DNA of 32,065 bases from Fidelibacterota bacterium (GTDB taxonomy: Bacteria; Fidelibacterota; Marinisomatia; SCGC-AAA003-L08; D37C17), in assembly GCA_002731795.1 (NCBI GenBank), contig PCCQ01000087.1, positions 1 through 32,065 on the forward strand, in the 5' to 3' direction. Position numbers and translations under genes: made by a program. Positions 17,386-26,530 of the stretch are shown in pieces. Every line of letters starts with the position of its first letter. The first letter of the stretch is position 1. The notes beneath the pieces are model-generated. The model ran no database searches. It was not told the origin of the DNA and saw only the letters and a program-made list of their open reading frames with translations.

Positions 17386-18480
17386 TTGAAAGAAAATATA
17401 ATAAATCTTAAAATCTTAACTTTTTTAATTTGCTCAATAGGCATTATTACTCTTTATAGCGCTAGCTCTGCTTATGCTGCCTCAAGATTCTCAGATTATA
17501 AGTATTTTTTTGAAAATCAATCAATAAGACTTCTAATAGGCTTAGTTCTATTAATAATCACTTCTCATATTAATTATAGAATATATAATAAAAACTCTAG
17601 AATAATTATAATTTCATGCTGGATATTAATTTTCATGGGCTTTTTAACCTCTCAACATTTGCCTACATCTAGAGGATTAATTCTATTTGGGAAAAATATT
17701 GTAAGCACATCAGATGTAGCTAAGTTTGGATTAATTGTTTATCTCGCATCATATGTAGAATTACATAGAAAAGATATAAATAATATGAAGGATTTATTAT
17801 CTGATTTAATCCCCTATTTAGGTTTAACTCTTTTATTGATATTCTTTCAGCCAGATATGAGTACAACATTTACAATCTCATTAATACTATTAGCTTTGAT
17901 ATATGTTGCAGGACTAAAGACAAAATATATTTTCTATACTATTATTTCAGGAGCATTAGTAGTTGTATTAAAGATTTTATCAACAAGCTATCAATTTAGA
18001 AGATTTATAAATTGGTTTTCTGGTAATGGAGATAGTCAAAGTTCAGGATCGATTTTAGCTCTTTCTAATGGGGGTTTATTTGGGAATGGACTTGATGGAA
18101 GTTTAATTAAAAAAGGCCATCTTCCTGCAGCTCATACAGATTTCATGTTACCAATAATTGGAGAAGAATTCGGCTTTATAGGTATTACGTTAATATTTAT
18201 TCTATTTTTTATGTTTTTATATTATTCAATAAAAATTCTACAACATATTGATGATTGTTTTGGCTTTTTTCTTTCTCTTGGAATTACAATGAACGTCATT
18301 GTTTATTTTCTGATTAATTCTGCTTATGTAGTAGGTGTTTTCCCTACCACAGGGCTTCCATTGCCATTTATGAGCTATGGTGGGTCTCATATAATCCTAA
18401 GCTTAGCTTCGATGGGAGTGATGTTTAATATTGCTAAAAACAATCTATCTAAAAAGAGAGTAGTATATAATGAAGTATGA
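17386..18480 (+). CDS. ftsW: Peptidoglycan glycosyltransferase FtsW (SEDS family)
   Basis: A SEDS-family polymerase that builds septal glycan strands from lipid II together with FtsI. It is a polytopic protein of 364 aa with about ten TM segments, opening with 'ILTFLICSIGIITLYSASSAYA'. Conserved stretches are 'QPDMSTTFTISLILLALIYVAG', 'SSGSILALSNGGLFGNGLDGS', 'PAAHTDFMLPIIGEEFGFIG' and the C-terminal 'FPTTGLPLPFMSYGGSHII'. The start is TTG 17386, one base after the murD stop. It overlaps murG by 11 bases. Its place between murD and murG identifies it as FtsW rather than RodA. Confidence 0.96.
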   Translation: MKENIINLKILTFLICSIGIITLYSASSAYAASRFSDYKYFFENQSIRLLIGLVLLIITSHINYRIYNKNSRIIIISCWILIFMGFLTSQHLPTSRGLILFGKNIVSTSDVAKFGLIVYLASYVELHRKDINNMKDLLSDLIPYLGLTLLLIFFQPDMSTTFTISLILLALIYVAGLKTKYIFYTIISGALVVVLKILSTSYQFRRFINWFSGNGDSQSSGSILALSNGGLFGNGLDGSLIKKGHLPAAHTDFMLPIIGEEFGFIGITLIFILFFMFLYYSIKILQHIDDCFGFFLSLGITMNVIVYFLINSAYVVGVFPTTGLPLPFMSYGGSHIILSLASMGVMFNIAKNNLSKKRVVYNEV

Positions 18481-19570
18481 TGGGAAAAGAGTAATTATTG
18501 CTGGAGGAGGAACGGGTGGACATCTATTTCCCGCATTGGCAATAGGCGAAACATTAGAAAAAGATGGCATGCAAGTTAAATATATAGGAAGTAAAAATGG
18601 AATAGAGGCTAAAGAAAATTATATAGAAAAAAATAAAATTGAATTACTTGATCTGTATGGAGTATCAAGATCATTTTCTTTGAATAGTTTTAAGAGTAAT
18701 ATTCTATTATTAATAAAGATAATAAAAAGTTATAAAAAAGTTAAAAATACTATTGATACTTTTAAACCTGACCTAGTAATTGGTACTGGGGGATATTCAT
18801 GTGCAATCCCCCTTTATTTAGCTCAGAAAAAAAATATTCATACAGCAATACAAGAGCAAAATGTTCTGCCAGGACTAACAACAAAAAAATTCTCAAAAAA
18901 ATCTACTATAGTGTTTACTGCATTTGATGAATCTCAAAAATATTTAAATAATTGTAATTTATTTTTATCAGGTAATCCTATACGAAAAAAAATTAAAGAA
19001 AAAAATTGCATTGAAGCTAAAAAAACATACAATCTAAATCCTGATAAATTTACAATATTAATTATTGGTGGCAGTCAAGGTGCACGTTCAATAAATAAAC
19101 ATTTCAAGAAGAATATTAAAAAGTATATCGAAAAAGGATTTCAAATTATATGGCAAACAGGAAACAATTCGTTTGATATTATTAGTGATATCAATAATGA
19201 TAATATTCTAATGTTTGATTTTATTGATGATATCGAAAATGCTTATGCTGCATCTGATCTTATTGTTTCTAGAGCTGGAGCAACTGCTATCTCTGAAATA
19301 TTATTTTTAAAGAAGCCATCAATATTAATTCCATATCCATATGCTTCAGATAATCATCAAGAAATAAACGCAAAGGTATTAGAAGATAGAGGTGCTGCTG
19401 TAATGATTAAAGAAAATGAGCTTAACAACTCATTACTTGAAAGAAAAATATTTGAATTGTTTGAATCTAAAGAAGCAATGAACAAGATTAGTTTAAATGC
19501 TTCAAAGCTTTCAAGCCCCAATGCGAGTGATGTCATTAAAGATAAAATAAAAGAGATCATGTCATGTTAG
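18470..19570 (+). CDS. murG: Lipid II synthase MurG (GT28)
   Basis: A peripheral membrane glycosyltransferase that adds GlcNAc from UDP-GlcNAc to lipid I, giving lipid II. It is 366 aa, GT-B fold. The N-domain glycine-rich loop is 'IIAGGGTGGHLFPALAI' (about 9-25), then 'LVIGTGGYSCAIPLYLAQ' and 'IQEQNVLPGLTTKKFSK'. The C-domain donor-binding part has 'IIGGSQGARSINKHF', 'VSRAGATAISEILFLKKPSILIPYPYASDNHQ' and 'NAKVLEDRGAAVMI'. It overlaps ftsW (11 bases) and murC (7 bases). Confidence 0.98.
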   Translation: MKYDGKRVIIAGGGTGGHLFPALAIGETLEKDGMQVKYIGSKNGIEAKENYIEKNKIELLDLYGVSRSFSLNSFKSNILLLIKIIKSYKKVKNTIDTFKPDLVIGTGGYSCAIPLYLAQKKNIHTAIQEQNVLPGLTTKKFSKKSTIVFTAFDESQKYLNNCNLFLSGNPIRKKIKEKNCIEAKKTYNLNPDKFTILIIGGSQGARSINKHFKKNIKKYIEKGFQIIWQTGNNSFDIISDINNDNILMFDFIDDIENAYAASDLIVSRAGATAISEILFLKKPSILIPYPYASDNHQEINAKVLEDRGAAVMIKENELNNSLLERKIFELFESKEAMNKISLNASKLSSPNASDVIKDKIKEIMSC

Positions 19571-20937
19571 GGAATCAAAAAAAAATACATTTCATAGGAA
19601 TAGGTGGCATAGGAATGAGTGGCATGGCAGAACTTTTAAATAACCTAGGGCACATTATTACTGGTTCAGATTTATCAGATTCTGATAGAATACAGCATTT
19701 AAAAGAAATAGGATTAGATATAAGTATTGGACATAATATTAATAACATAAACAATCATGATTTAGTTGTTTTCTCATCTGCTGTTAAATTAGAAAATCCT
19801 GAAATTATAGAGTCAAAAAGAAAAAATATTCCTGTCATAAAAAGAGCAGAAATGCTTGGAGAATTACTGAAAGTTAAACCTATTAGTATTGCTGTAGCTG
19901 GAACTCATGGAAAAACTACTACCTCTTCAATGTTAAATTCAATATTAACTAGGTCTGATCATAAGCCTACATTAATTGTTGGTGGAATAGTACAGGGATT
20001 ACTAGCAAACTCAATTTTAGGTGATGGAGATACTATTATCGTTGAAGCTGACGAATACGATAGAACTTTATTGTCTTTAAGAGCATCAATGTCAATAGTT
20101 ACCAATATTGACTTTGAGCACTCAGATTGCTATGAAAATATTGAAAGTTTAAAAGAAACATTTCTTTCTTTTCTAAATGCAACATCATTTTATGGAATAA
20201 ACGTCGTTTGTTATGATGATTTAAATGTTAAAGCAATTATAAATAATATAAAACGACCTTATATAACTTATGGAAAATCAGATGATTGTGATATTCGATA
20301 TGAGAATCCCGAATTTAGTGAGCATAAAACTACATTTGATTTAGTTATTGATCATTATAACCATGGCAAGTGTGAGCTTAGTGTCCCTGGCGAACATAAC
20401 ATTTTAAATTGTTTAGCTGCAGTTGGAATTTCAAAAGAGCTTGATATCTCAATTGATTTAATTAAAGAAGGTATAAAAAGTTATAAGGGTGTTAAAAGAA
20501 GATTTGAAATAAAATATAAAACTGAAAACAATATAACTATTGTAGACGATTATGCCCATCATCCATCTGAGGTAGATGCAACTATCAATACTGCTTTAGC
20601 AGGATGGAGTTTGAATAATCTTATTGTTGTATTTCAACCACATTTATATTCAAGAACTAAAGAATTTCAGAAAGAGTTTTCAGAGGTACTATCAAAAGCT
20701 GATATTGTAATTTTAACAGATATATATCCAGCTCGTGAAAAAAAGATTAAAGGAGTTAACTCAAATTTAATTCTTGATAAAATAGTTGGTAGTAAATCAT
20801 TTCTTGTGAAAAAAGATGAAGTAGCAAAGAAGATATCAAGTATTTGTTCTAACGATGATATGATAATTGTTATGGGGGCAGGAGATATTAGAAATATTAC
20901 AGATGATATATATAATGAAATTATAGATAAAAAATAA
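19564..20937 (+). CDS. murC: UDP-MurNAc:L-alanine ligase MurC
   Basis: The first amino-acid-adding Mur ligase; it joins L-Ala to UDP-MurNAc. It is 457 aa. 'KIHFIGIGGIGMSGMAELL' is the N-terminal Rossmann motif, 'VAGTHGKTTTSSML' the ATP loop, 'VEADEYDRTLLSL' the substrate/Mg site, and 'VDDYAHHPSEVDATI' and 'FQPHLYSRTKEF' the C-domain signatures. The stop overlaps the ftsQ ATG (TAATG). In most dcw clusters murB and ddl come next; here both are missing and ftsQ follows directly. Confidence 0.98.
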   Translation: MLGNQKKIHFIGIGGIGMSGMAELLNNLGHIITGSDLSDSDRIQHLKEIGLDISIGHNINNINNHDLVVFSSAVKLENPEIIESKRKNIPVIKRAEMLGELLKVKPISIAVAGTHGKTTTSSMLNSILTRSDHKPTLIVGGIVQGLLANSILGDGDTIIVEADEYDRTLLSLRASMSIVTNIDFEHSDCYENIESLKETFLSFLNATSFYGINVVCYDDLNVKAIINNIKRPYITYGKSDDCDIRYENPEFSEHKTTFDLVIDHYNHGKCELSVPGEHNILNCLAAVGISKELDISIDLIKEGIKSYKGVKRRFEIKYKTENNITIVDDYAHHPSEVDATINTALAGWSLNNLIVVFQPHLYSRTKEFQKEFSEVLSKADIVILTDIYPAREKKIKGVNSNLILDKIVGSKSFLVKKDEVAKKISSICSNDDMIIVMGAGDIRNITDDIYNEIIDKK

Positions 20938-21656
20938 TGAAAGAAAATATTGATAAAATATTATATAAGCTATTAATACTGGGTACAGTTTTAATGATTT
21001 CATATGGAGCTGTAGATCAATTCATTGGAGAAAATAATATTTTTAAGATTGATAAGGTTATTTTTAGTGGATGTAATCTAATTGAACTGGAAAGTATTGA
21101 AAATCAATTTTCATTTATAAAAGATAAGAATATTCTTTCATTAAATGTTGATGATATTGAAATGAAGTTAGAGAATTATGATTTTATAGAAACTGCAAAG
21201 TTAATAAAAGTCTATCCCTCTACAATTATTATTGATATCATTGAGATCTCTCCAATTGGAATTTATAAATACAATAATAATAATTTATTAGTTGATAGCA
21301 ATAGTAATGGATTCTTATGTAGTTCAAATATATCGAGTTCAATTCACGTTCCAGAGATCAAAATTCAAAATGAAATAAATTTTGAAAATATTTTCAATAC
21401 ACACCAGTATAAAGCCTTAAAGCAGATTCATAATACAAACCCAAAATTATTTTATCAAATAAAAAATATCACTGATATAAATGATAAAATTTTAGTTAAT
21501 ACGCAAATGTCAAAAATATCATTTAATAAAGCACATTATATATTACAAATCAACCATTTAAATAAGCTTTTAATGCATTCTGATGAATATCAAAATTTTA
21601 ATTATATCAAATTTTCACATCTTGATATTGTTGTTAATGAAAGAGGATCAATATAA
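20937..21656 (+). CDS. ftsQ: Cell division protein FtsQ/DivIB
   Basis: A bitopic divisome scaffold of 239 aa. It has a short cytoplasmic tail, a TM helix (about 10-28, 'LYKLLILGTVLMISYGAVD'), then a periplasmic POTRA domain ('FKIDKVIFSGCNLIELESIENQF', 'LSLNVDDIEMKLENYDFIETAKLIKVYPSTIIIDIIEISPIGIYKY') and a β domain ending 'NYIKFSHLDIVVNERGSI'. The POTRA 'VKVYPSTIIIDIIE' type element is typical. Sequence is divergent, as usual in the family, but topology and the murC-ftsA position support it. ftsA starts 2 bases after its stop. Confidence 0.92.
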   Translation: MKENIDKILYKLLILGTVLMISYGAVDQFIGENNIFKIDKVIFSGCNLIELESIENQFSFIKDKNILSLNVDDIEMKLENYDFIETAKLIKVYPSTIIIDIIEISPIGIYKYNNNNLLVDSNSNGFLCSSNISSSIHVPEIKIQNEINFENIFNTHQYKALKQIHNTNPKLFYQIKNITDINDKILVNTQMSKISFNKAHYILQINHLNKLLMHSDEYQNFNYIKFSHLDIVVNERGSI

Positions 21657-21658
21657 GT

Positions 21659-22933
21659 ATGGAAAATAAAAAAATAATTACAGGGATAGATATAGGTACT
21701 ACTAAAGTTGTGGCAGTAATAGCTGAAATTATCTATGAAGATAAGTCAACTATTGATAATAATGTCAAAGGAGTAAAAATTTTAGGACTAGGAGAACATC
21801 CATCAGATGGTTTAAAAAAAGGAATTGTTGTTGATATAGTAAAAACCACTAAGTCATTAGAGAACGCAATTAAGCTTGCTGAAGAAAAGGCCGACACTGA
21901 AGTGGAAGAGGTTTATGTAGGTATAACAGGTGACCATATTATGGGTATGAATTATAATGGAAAAATACCAATTAATAATGCAAATCAAATGGCTGGAATA
22001 GGTAAAGAAATATCGGAAAATGATGTGCAAAAGGTTTTAGAAGCTTCTCAGGCTATAAACGTATCTCCTGGAAAGCGAATACTACATACTTTATCTCAAT
22101 CATATGAAGTTGATGATCGAAAGGGTATCCAGAATCCAGTAGGGCTATCAGGTAATACTCTAGGGGTAAATGTTCATCTTGTAACAAGTTTAATAAACGT
22201 AGAAAAAGATATAGAGACATGCTTTAAAAAACTGGGAATTGGAATAAAGAAATTTGTTTTAGAACCACTTGCATCATCCTATTCAGTTTTAGACTCTAAT
22301 GAGAAAGAGCTTGGAGTTGCATTGATTGATATAGGTGGTGGCACGACTGATATTTTAGTTCATTATGATGGAGGTATAATGCATTCAGCTGCGATTCCGC
22401 AAGCTGGTAAAAATTTAACTTTTGATATTTCCCATAGATTTAAAACAACAATTGAACAGGCAGAAGAATTGAAAAAAAAATATGGAATTTCTAAAACTGC
22501 ATTAGCTACAAATGAGAAAATATTAATAAAAGGAGTTAAGGGTAGAGAGTCAGTTGAAATTAGTCAAAAGGATTTAGCAGAAGTTATAGAGCCACGAATG
22601 ATTGAAATACTTACAAAGTCATTAGAGCAAATTAAAAAAAGTAATGTAGCCAACAAACTGAATTTTGGAGTTGTAATAACAGGCGGTGGTTCTCAACTTA
22701 AAAATTTAATTGATTTATCTCAAGAGATTTTCAATATGCCTGTTAAAATAGGATTCCCAGAGATTATTGATAGTGAGGTATCTCAATATAAAAATAATCC
22801 AAGATACGCAACAGCTTTTGGAATTGTACAGTATGCCTCATCATGCAAAGCGGATGACTTTACAAGCAATGTAGATTTCAACGTAATAGACAAAATTAAA
22901 AAATTGATCAATAAACTAACAAATTGGTACTAA
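21659..22933 (+). CDS. ftsA: Cell division protein FtsA
   Basis: An actin-like ATPase that tethers FtsZ to the membrane and recruits the divisome. It is 424 aa. Nucleotide-site motifs are phosphate-1 'TGIDIGTTKVVAVIAE', phosphate-2 'LIDIGGGTTDILVH' and adenosine 'VVITGGGSQLKNL'. The SHS2/1C domain region includes 'VEEVYVGITGDHI'. The last residues, 'VIDKIKKLINKLTNWY', form a short amphipathic helix of the type FtsA uses to bind membrane. It lies between ftsQ and ftsZ, the usual order. Confidence 0.98.
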   Translation: MENKKIITGIDIGTTKVVAVIAEIIYEDKSTIDNNVKGVKILGLGEHPSDGLKKGIVVDIVKTTKSLENAIKLAEEKADTEVEEVYVGITGDHIMGMNYNGKIPINNANQMAGIGKEISENDVQKVLEASQAINVSPGKRILHTLSQSYEVDDRKGIQNPVGLSGNTLGVNVHLVTSLINVEKDIETCFKKLGIGIKKFVLEPLASSYSVLDSNEKELGVALIDIGGGTTDILVHYDGGIMHSAAIPQAGKNLTFDISHRFKTTIEQAEELKKKYGISKTALATNEKILIKGVKGRESVEISQKDLAEVIEPRMIEILTKSLEQIKKSNVANKLNFGVVITGGGSQLKNLIDLSQEIFNMPVKIGFPEIIDSEVSQYKNNPRYATAFGIVQYASSCKADDFTSNVDFNVIDKIKKLINKLTNWY

Positions 22934-22936
22934 ATA

Positions 22937-22943
22937 AAAGGAG
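22937..22943 (+). promoter_or_regulatory. Shine-Dalgarno of ftsZ
   Basis: AAAGGAG lies 5 bases before the ftsZ ATG. It is one of the few strong ribosome sites in the cluster, where most genes are coupled by overlap, and fits FtsZ being the most highly translated product. Confidence 0.7.
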
Positions 22944-22948
22944 AAAGT

Positions 22949-24193
22949 ATGTTAATTGAACCTGGAAATCTGATGGATCAAAAAGCAAGAATAGTTGTTG
23001 TCGGTGTTGGAGGAGGAGGTGGAAACGCCCTGAATCGAATGATTGAAGAGGGAATGAATAATGTTGACTTCATTGCCATTAATACTGATGCTCAAGATTT
23101 AGAATACAATAATTCTCAAACTAAGTTACAAATTGGAAAAGAACTTACTCAGGGGCTAGGAGCTGGTGCAAATTCGGATATTGGCGAGAAAGCAGTTGAA
23201 GAGAATAAAGAAGTAATTATAAAAACACTTTCAACCGCAAATATGGTATTCATAACTGCAGGAATGGGAGGAGGAACTGGTACTGGAGCTGCTCCAGCAA
23301 TTGCTGCTATTTCTAAGGAGCTTGGAATTTTAACTGTTGGGGTTGTAACACAACCATTTATGTTCGAAGGTCCAATGAGAAAAAAAAGAGCAGATAAGGG
23401 AATAAAAGAATTGAAGAAAAATTGTGATACGCTACTAGTTATTCCAAATGAAACTCTTCTAGAGATTACTGATTTAAAAGCTACTGTGAAGGAATCTTTC
23501 AAAATAGCTGATACTGTATTACTCCAAGCTACAAAAGGCATATCTGATTTAATTAATGTTCCAGGGTTAATTAACTTAGATTTTGCTGATGTTAGTAGAG
23601 TTATGCAGGATGGAGGAGAAGCAATAATGGGCTCAGGTATTGCAAGAGGAGAGGAAAGAGCTATCCTTGCTGCACAAGAGGCTATAAACTCCCCATTACT
23701 CCAAAACAAGAGTATTAAGGGAGCAAGAGGAGTATTAATTAATATTACAAGCTCCGAGGATTTGGGTATTCATGAATTGAACCAAGCATCTGATTTAATT
23801 TATAAGGCAGCTGGATATGATTCAGATAATGATTATGATCAAGAGCATGGTGAAATTATACATGGATTTACCGTGGACAATTCATTAAATGATGAAGTTA
23901 GAGTTACAGTTATAGCCACAGGTTTAGATCAGCCTGAGGAACAAGAATCTCAAAATATTCAAGAGGTCCAAAAACAGGAAAGAAGATATCAAATACCAGA
24001 TCATGATTATAATAACCCTCAAACATCAATCGACATTTTAAATAGCAATAGATCTGAAAGTGTAATTGATGATGGTAAGCCAACTGAATCTATCAGCGAA
24101 GAAATAAGCACTGTTGAAAATTCTGAGGATATTCCAGTTTTTGGAGATGATTTAGATGTGCCTACTTACCTTAGAAATAGATTGGGTGACTAG
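22949..24193 (+). CDS. ftsZ: Cell division GTPase FtsZ
   Basis: A tubulin-like GTPase that forms the Z ring. It is 414 aa. The N-terminal GTPase domain has 'VVVGVGGGGGNALNRMIEEGM', 'NTDAQDLE', the tubulin signature 'GMGGGTGTGAAPAIA' and 'FMFEGPMRKKRADKG'. The T7 loop region is 'NLDFADVSRVMQDGGEAIMG'. A variable linker of about 80 residues (Q/E/S-rich) leads to the conserved C-terminal peptide 'DLDVPTYLRNRLGD', which binds FtsA. It is the last gene of the cluster. Its stop is only 4 bases from the stop of the convergent peptidase gene, and I see no intrinsic terminator between them. Confidence 0.99.
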   Translation: MLIEPGNLMDQKARIVVVGVGGGGGNALNRMIEEGMNNVDFIAINTDAQDLEYNNSQTKLQIGKELTQGLGAGANSDIGEKAVEENKEVIIKTLSTANMVFITAGMGGGTGTGAAPAIAAISKELGILTVGVVTQPFMFEGPMRKKRADKGIKELKKNCDTLLVIPNETLLEITDLKATVKESFKIADTVLLQATKGISDLINVPGLINLDFADVSRVMQDGGEAIMGSGIARGEERAILAAQEAINSPLLQNKSIKGARGVLINITSSEDLGIHELNQASDLIYKAAGYDSDNDYDQEHGEIIHGFTVDNSLNDEVRVTVIATGLDQPEEQESQNIQEVQKQERRYQIPDHDYNNPQTSIDILNSNRSESVIDDGKPTESISEEISTVENSEDIPVFGDDLDVPTYLRNRLGD

Positions 24194-24197
24194 AAGA

Positions 24198-26324
24198 CTA
24201 TCTTATAATTGATAATTTACCTGCAGTATTTATTGACTCCTCGTCAATTTTAATTTCTGCAGTATAGAAATAGGTGCCGTTTGGTAAAAGATTTGAATTA
24301 GAGTCACTACCATCCCATTCTATTGATATAAAATTTTGATTAGATTCATCTGCAAGCTCCATTAATAAAGTTCCATCTTGAGAATAGATCTTAATTTTTG
24401 TTTTAACTGAATAATTTTCATTATTTTGTAATTGAAATGTAAAAAAAGTTCTTTCAGAGAATGGATTAGGGAAATTAAAAAGATTATATACCTCACTAGA
24501 TTTTTCCATTATATTAATTTTAAGGCTATCAACAGTTTTATTATTAGCATTATCCCAAGTTTCAATATAAAGTGTATTCTGACCATTAAAATCAATAGGT
24601 GCTCCAATTTTACATAGAAGATTATTGCAAGATTCAATATACGTGCAATCTTCTGGGTTTACATTAATGTAATTGGATTCATTATTAAACCAATACCTTG
24701 TTGCATGACCAATATTTTCTGATGTATTTACTCCCAACGAATCTGATATTACTATGCTTATCGTATCATTCTTAGAAACTATTGAATTTGAAGTAATTTC
24801 ACTTTCATTTGAATAAAAATCAATCCGTGGACCAGATTCATCATTTATAAAATCATTAGAGGTTTGGATATATATTGGACCGGAGAAAGAAATATTATTA
24901 TCAAGCTGCTCTTGATAAAATTTAATTTCAATATATTCATTTGAAACTAGATCAATTGGAGGGATGTAGCATGTATTACCTTCAAAATTATTTTGATAGA
25001 TAATTTTTGGAGAATAGTAAAATGAATAATTTAGTTCATTATCACCATCTGTATAATTGAGTTCAATTTTTGGTTCTTCATTTAAAATTTGTAAAAATTG
25101 ATAATCATTATTAAGTGATGCTGGCTCTAATGGATAGGATTCTAATAGATTGACATTATTGCTATATTCAATAATAGAGTTATCTAATTTAGCTAGTGGC
25201 ATTGGTATCGCAGGATCACCAAGTATATCATAGAGATATCCACCATCGCAATTGCTTGTGTAGTGAAAGTTACTTGAATGAGAATCATAGAGGTGGTTTT
25301 TTGAGTTAAGAAATAAATCTCCTAGACGAATTAAACCTTGCCCATCAAGAATGTACTCTCTTATATCTCCATAAAAATTATCTAAAAATTTTTTATTGAT
25401 TGCCTTACTTATTGATCTAGTGGCTCCCAAAATAGCAATGGCACCATTAGTTTCTAGTAGTAGAGACTCGGACATAGAGTCAACATTATCGTATCTACCA
25501 AAATAGCAAGTACCAGCTATCCATATTGGTAGCTTAGAATCTGGTATATCAATAATGTTAATATCTCTATCCTTATCAATGATATGTTCAGCTGCCCACG
25601 TTTCTGGATCACCGTGTCCTATATAATTAATTATTGCGGCTCCGCTATTTAAGTAGTTAATAATATCATCGGTTAAGGTAGGTAGCCTTCTTTCAGATCC
25701 AGAATATTCAGCTTCGTACATTGGTCCATATAAAGTTTTGGTAAAAGATATATCTGAAATTTTTTGATATATGGAGTCAGAATAGATTGTATGTTGAATT
25801 TCACTTTGCAATGAAGAATTATTTTTAATTTCATCATCTGAAATTAATAATATTTTACTCCTCCATGCGCCATTTGATGTTGATTCAATATAATCTTTTA
25901 GTTTTAAGCTATATTCTATTGCTTTAGAAGGGATAGATGTTGGGATTCTTCCAGTTGCTAGCCTAGGTGGTGAAGATTGATCAGTGGAGCTAAAAAAATC
26001 ATCAGATGGATACTCATCTTGTCCATTTCCGCAGTTTACAGCCTTTGTTGGACTAGGAATATCATTCTCATCACCGATGATTAATAAATATTTTAAGCTA
26101 GAATTTTCAGAAATTTTATAATCTAAATAATCATTGATTGACATGCTCATGGTATCAATTAACGCAAGCTCCATATTTAAAAAATAGGTCTTTGAGGGAT
26201 CAGAATATATATCAATTATATTAGTAGCTGAATCTTTTAGATCATTTGTAGTAATTATTATATAATCTGTTGAAAGTAGAAAATTAAAAACATTAAAGAA
26301 TATAATTATTTTTTTAGAAATCAT
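24198..26324 (-). CDS. Secreted C25-family (gingipain-like) cysteine peptidase with C-terminal sorting domain
   Basis: A predicted exported cysteine peptidase of 708 aa. A short signal-like N-terminus (MISKKIIIFFNVFNFLLS) runs directly into the C25 fold: 'YLLIIGDENDIPS', 'RLATGRIPTSIPSKA', then the catalytic dyad as 'INYIGHGDPETWAAEH' (His about 237) and 'LPIWIAGTCYFGRYD' (Cys about 273), and 'ESLLLETNGAIAILGATRS'. 'LGDPAIPMPL' closes the domain. Ig-like β regions follow. The last ~85 residues, from 'FNFPNPFSERTFFTFQL' to 'LPNGTYFYTAEI', form a FlgD-like/type IX-type sorting domain. There is no N-terminal propeptide of the usual length; an in-frame stop lies 12 bases upstream of the ATG, so this is not a missed start. 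AAAGG precedes the ATG. It may be a PorU-like sortase relative or a secreted protease; I cannot decide which. Confidence 0.85.
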   Translation of the reverse strand: MISKKIIIFFNVFNFLLSTDYIIITTNDLKDSATNIIDIYSDPSKTYFLNMELALIDTMSMSINDYLDYKISENSSLKYLLIIGDENDIPSPTKAVNCGNGQDEYPSDDFFSSTDQSSPPRLATGRIPTSIPSKAIEYSLKLKDYIESTSNGAWRSKILLISDDEIKNNSSLQSEIQHTIYSDSIYQKISDISFTKTLYGPMYEAEYSGSERRLPTLTDDIINYLNSGAAIINYIGHGDPETWAAEHIIDKDRDINIIDIPDSKLPIWIAGTCYFGRYDNVDSMSESLLLETNGAIAILGATRSISKAINKKFLDNFYGDIREYILDGQGLIRLGDLFLNSKNHLYDSHSSNFHYTSNCDGGYLYDILGDPAIPMPLAKLDNSIIEYSNNVNLLESYPLEPASLNNDYQFLQILNEEPKIELNYTDGDNELNYSFYYSPKIIYQNNFEGNTCYIPPIDLVSNEYIEIKFYQEQLDNNISFSGPIYIQTSNDFINDESGPRIDFYSNESEITSNSIVSKNDTISIVISDSLGVNTSENIGHATRYWFNNESNYINVNPEDCTYIESCNNLLCKIGAPIDFNGQNTLYIETWDNANNKTVDSLKINIMEKSSEVYNLFNFPNPFSERTFFTFQLQNNENYSVKTKIKIYSQDGTLLMELADESNQNFISIEWDGSDSNSNLLPNGTYFYTAEIKIDEESINTAGKLSIIR

Positions 26325-26351
26325 ATTTGCCTTTTATACCATAATAATTCG

Positions 26352-26380
26352 ATTATAAATAAAATTAATATAGTTTTCTA
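26352..26380 (-). promoter_or_regulatory. Candidate promoter of the C25 peptidase gene
   Basis: On the minus strand, TAGAAA (26380-26375), a 17-base spacer and a perfect TATAAT (26357-26352) precede the ATG by about 27 bases, with AAAGG in the short leader. The region is very AT-rich, so a chance match is possible. Confidence 0.42.
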
Positions 26381-26412
26381 TCTTATAGCTATAAATTTTG
26401 TTCCGAATTAAA

Positions 26413-26440
26413 TTTTCACATCAATAGATATAAATATAAT
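26413..26440 (+). promoter_or_regulatory. Candidate promoter of acnB
   Basis: TTTTCA (26413-26418), 16 bases, then TATAAT (26435-26440). An overlapping TATACT at 26443-26448 is an alternative -10. The leader to acnB would be about 80 bases with no clear Shine-Dalgarno. The gap 26325-26530 separates divergent genes, so promoters in both directions are expected; the exact boxes are uncertain. Confidence 0.32.
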
Positions 26441-26530
26441 TTTATACTAAATTTTTGAATTTAACGACCTTTGATTATTTATAAAAATTCATTAAATTCT
26501 TTTCGAAAAAACATTAAAAATTTAGTCTAA

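Noticed and set aside
23149-23709. 186-aa minus-strand ORF inside ftsZ
   Set aside because: It is the antisense of the strongly conserved FtsZ GTPase core. Low-complexity 'PVPVPPPIPA' is the reverse of the glycine loop.
24432-24617. 61-aa + strand ORF antisense to the C25 peptidase sorting domain
   Set aside because: Short, no ribosome site, and opposite a convincing coding frame.
26325-26530. CRISPR, riboswitch or small RNA in the divergent intergenic region
   Set aside because: No repeats with spacers, no conserved aptamer-like GC-rich core; only AT-rich promoter-like DNA.
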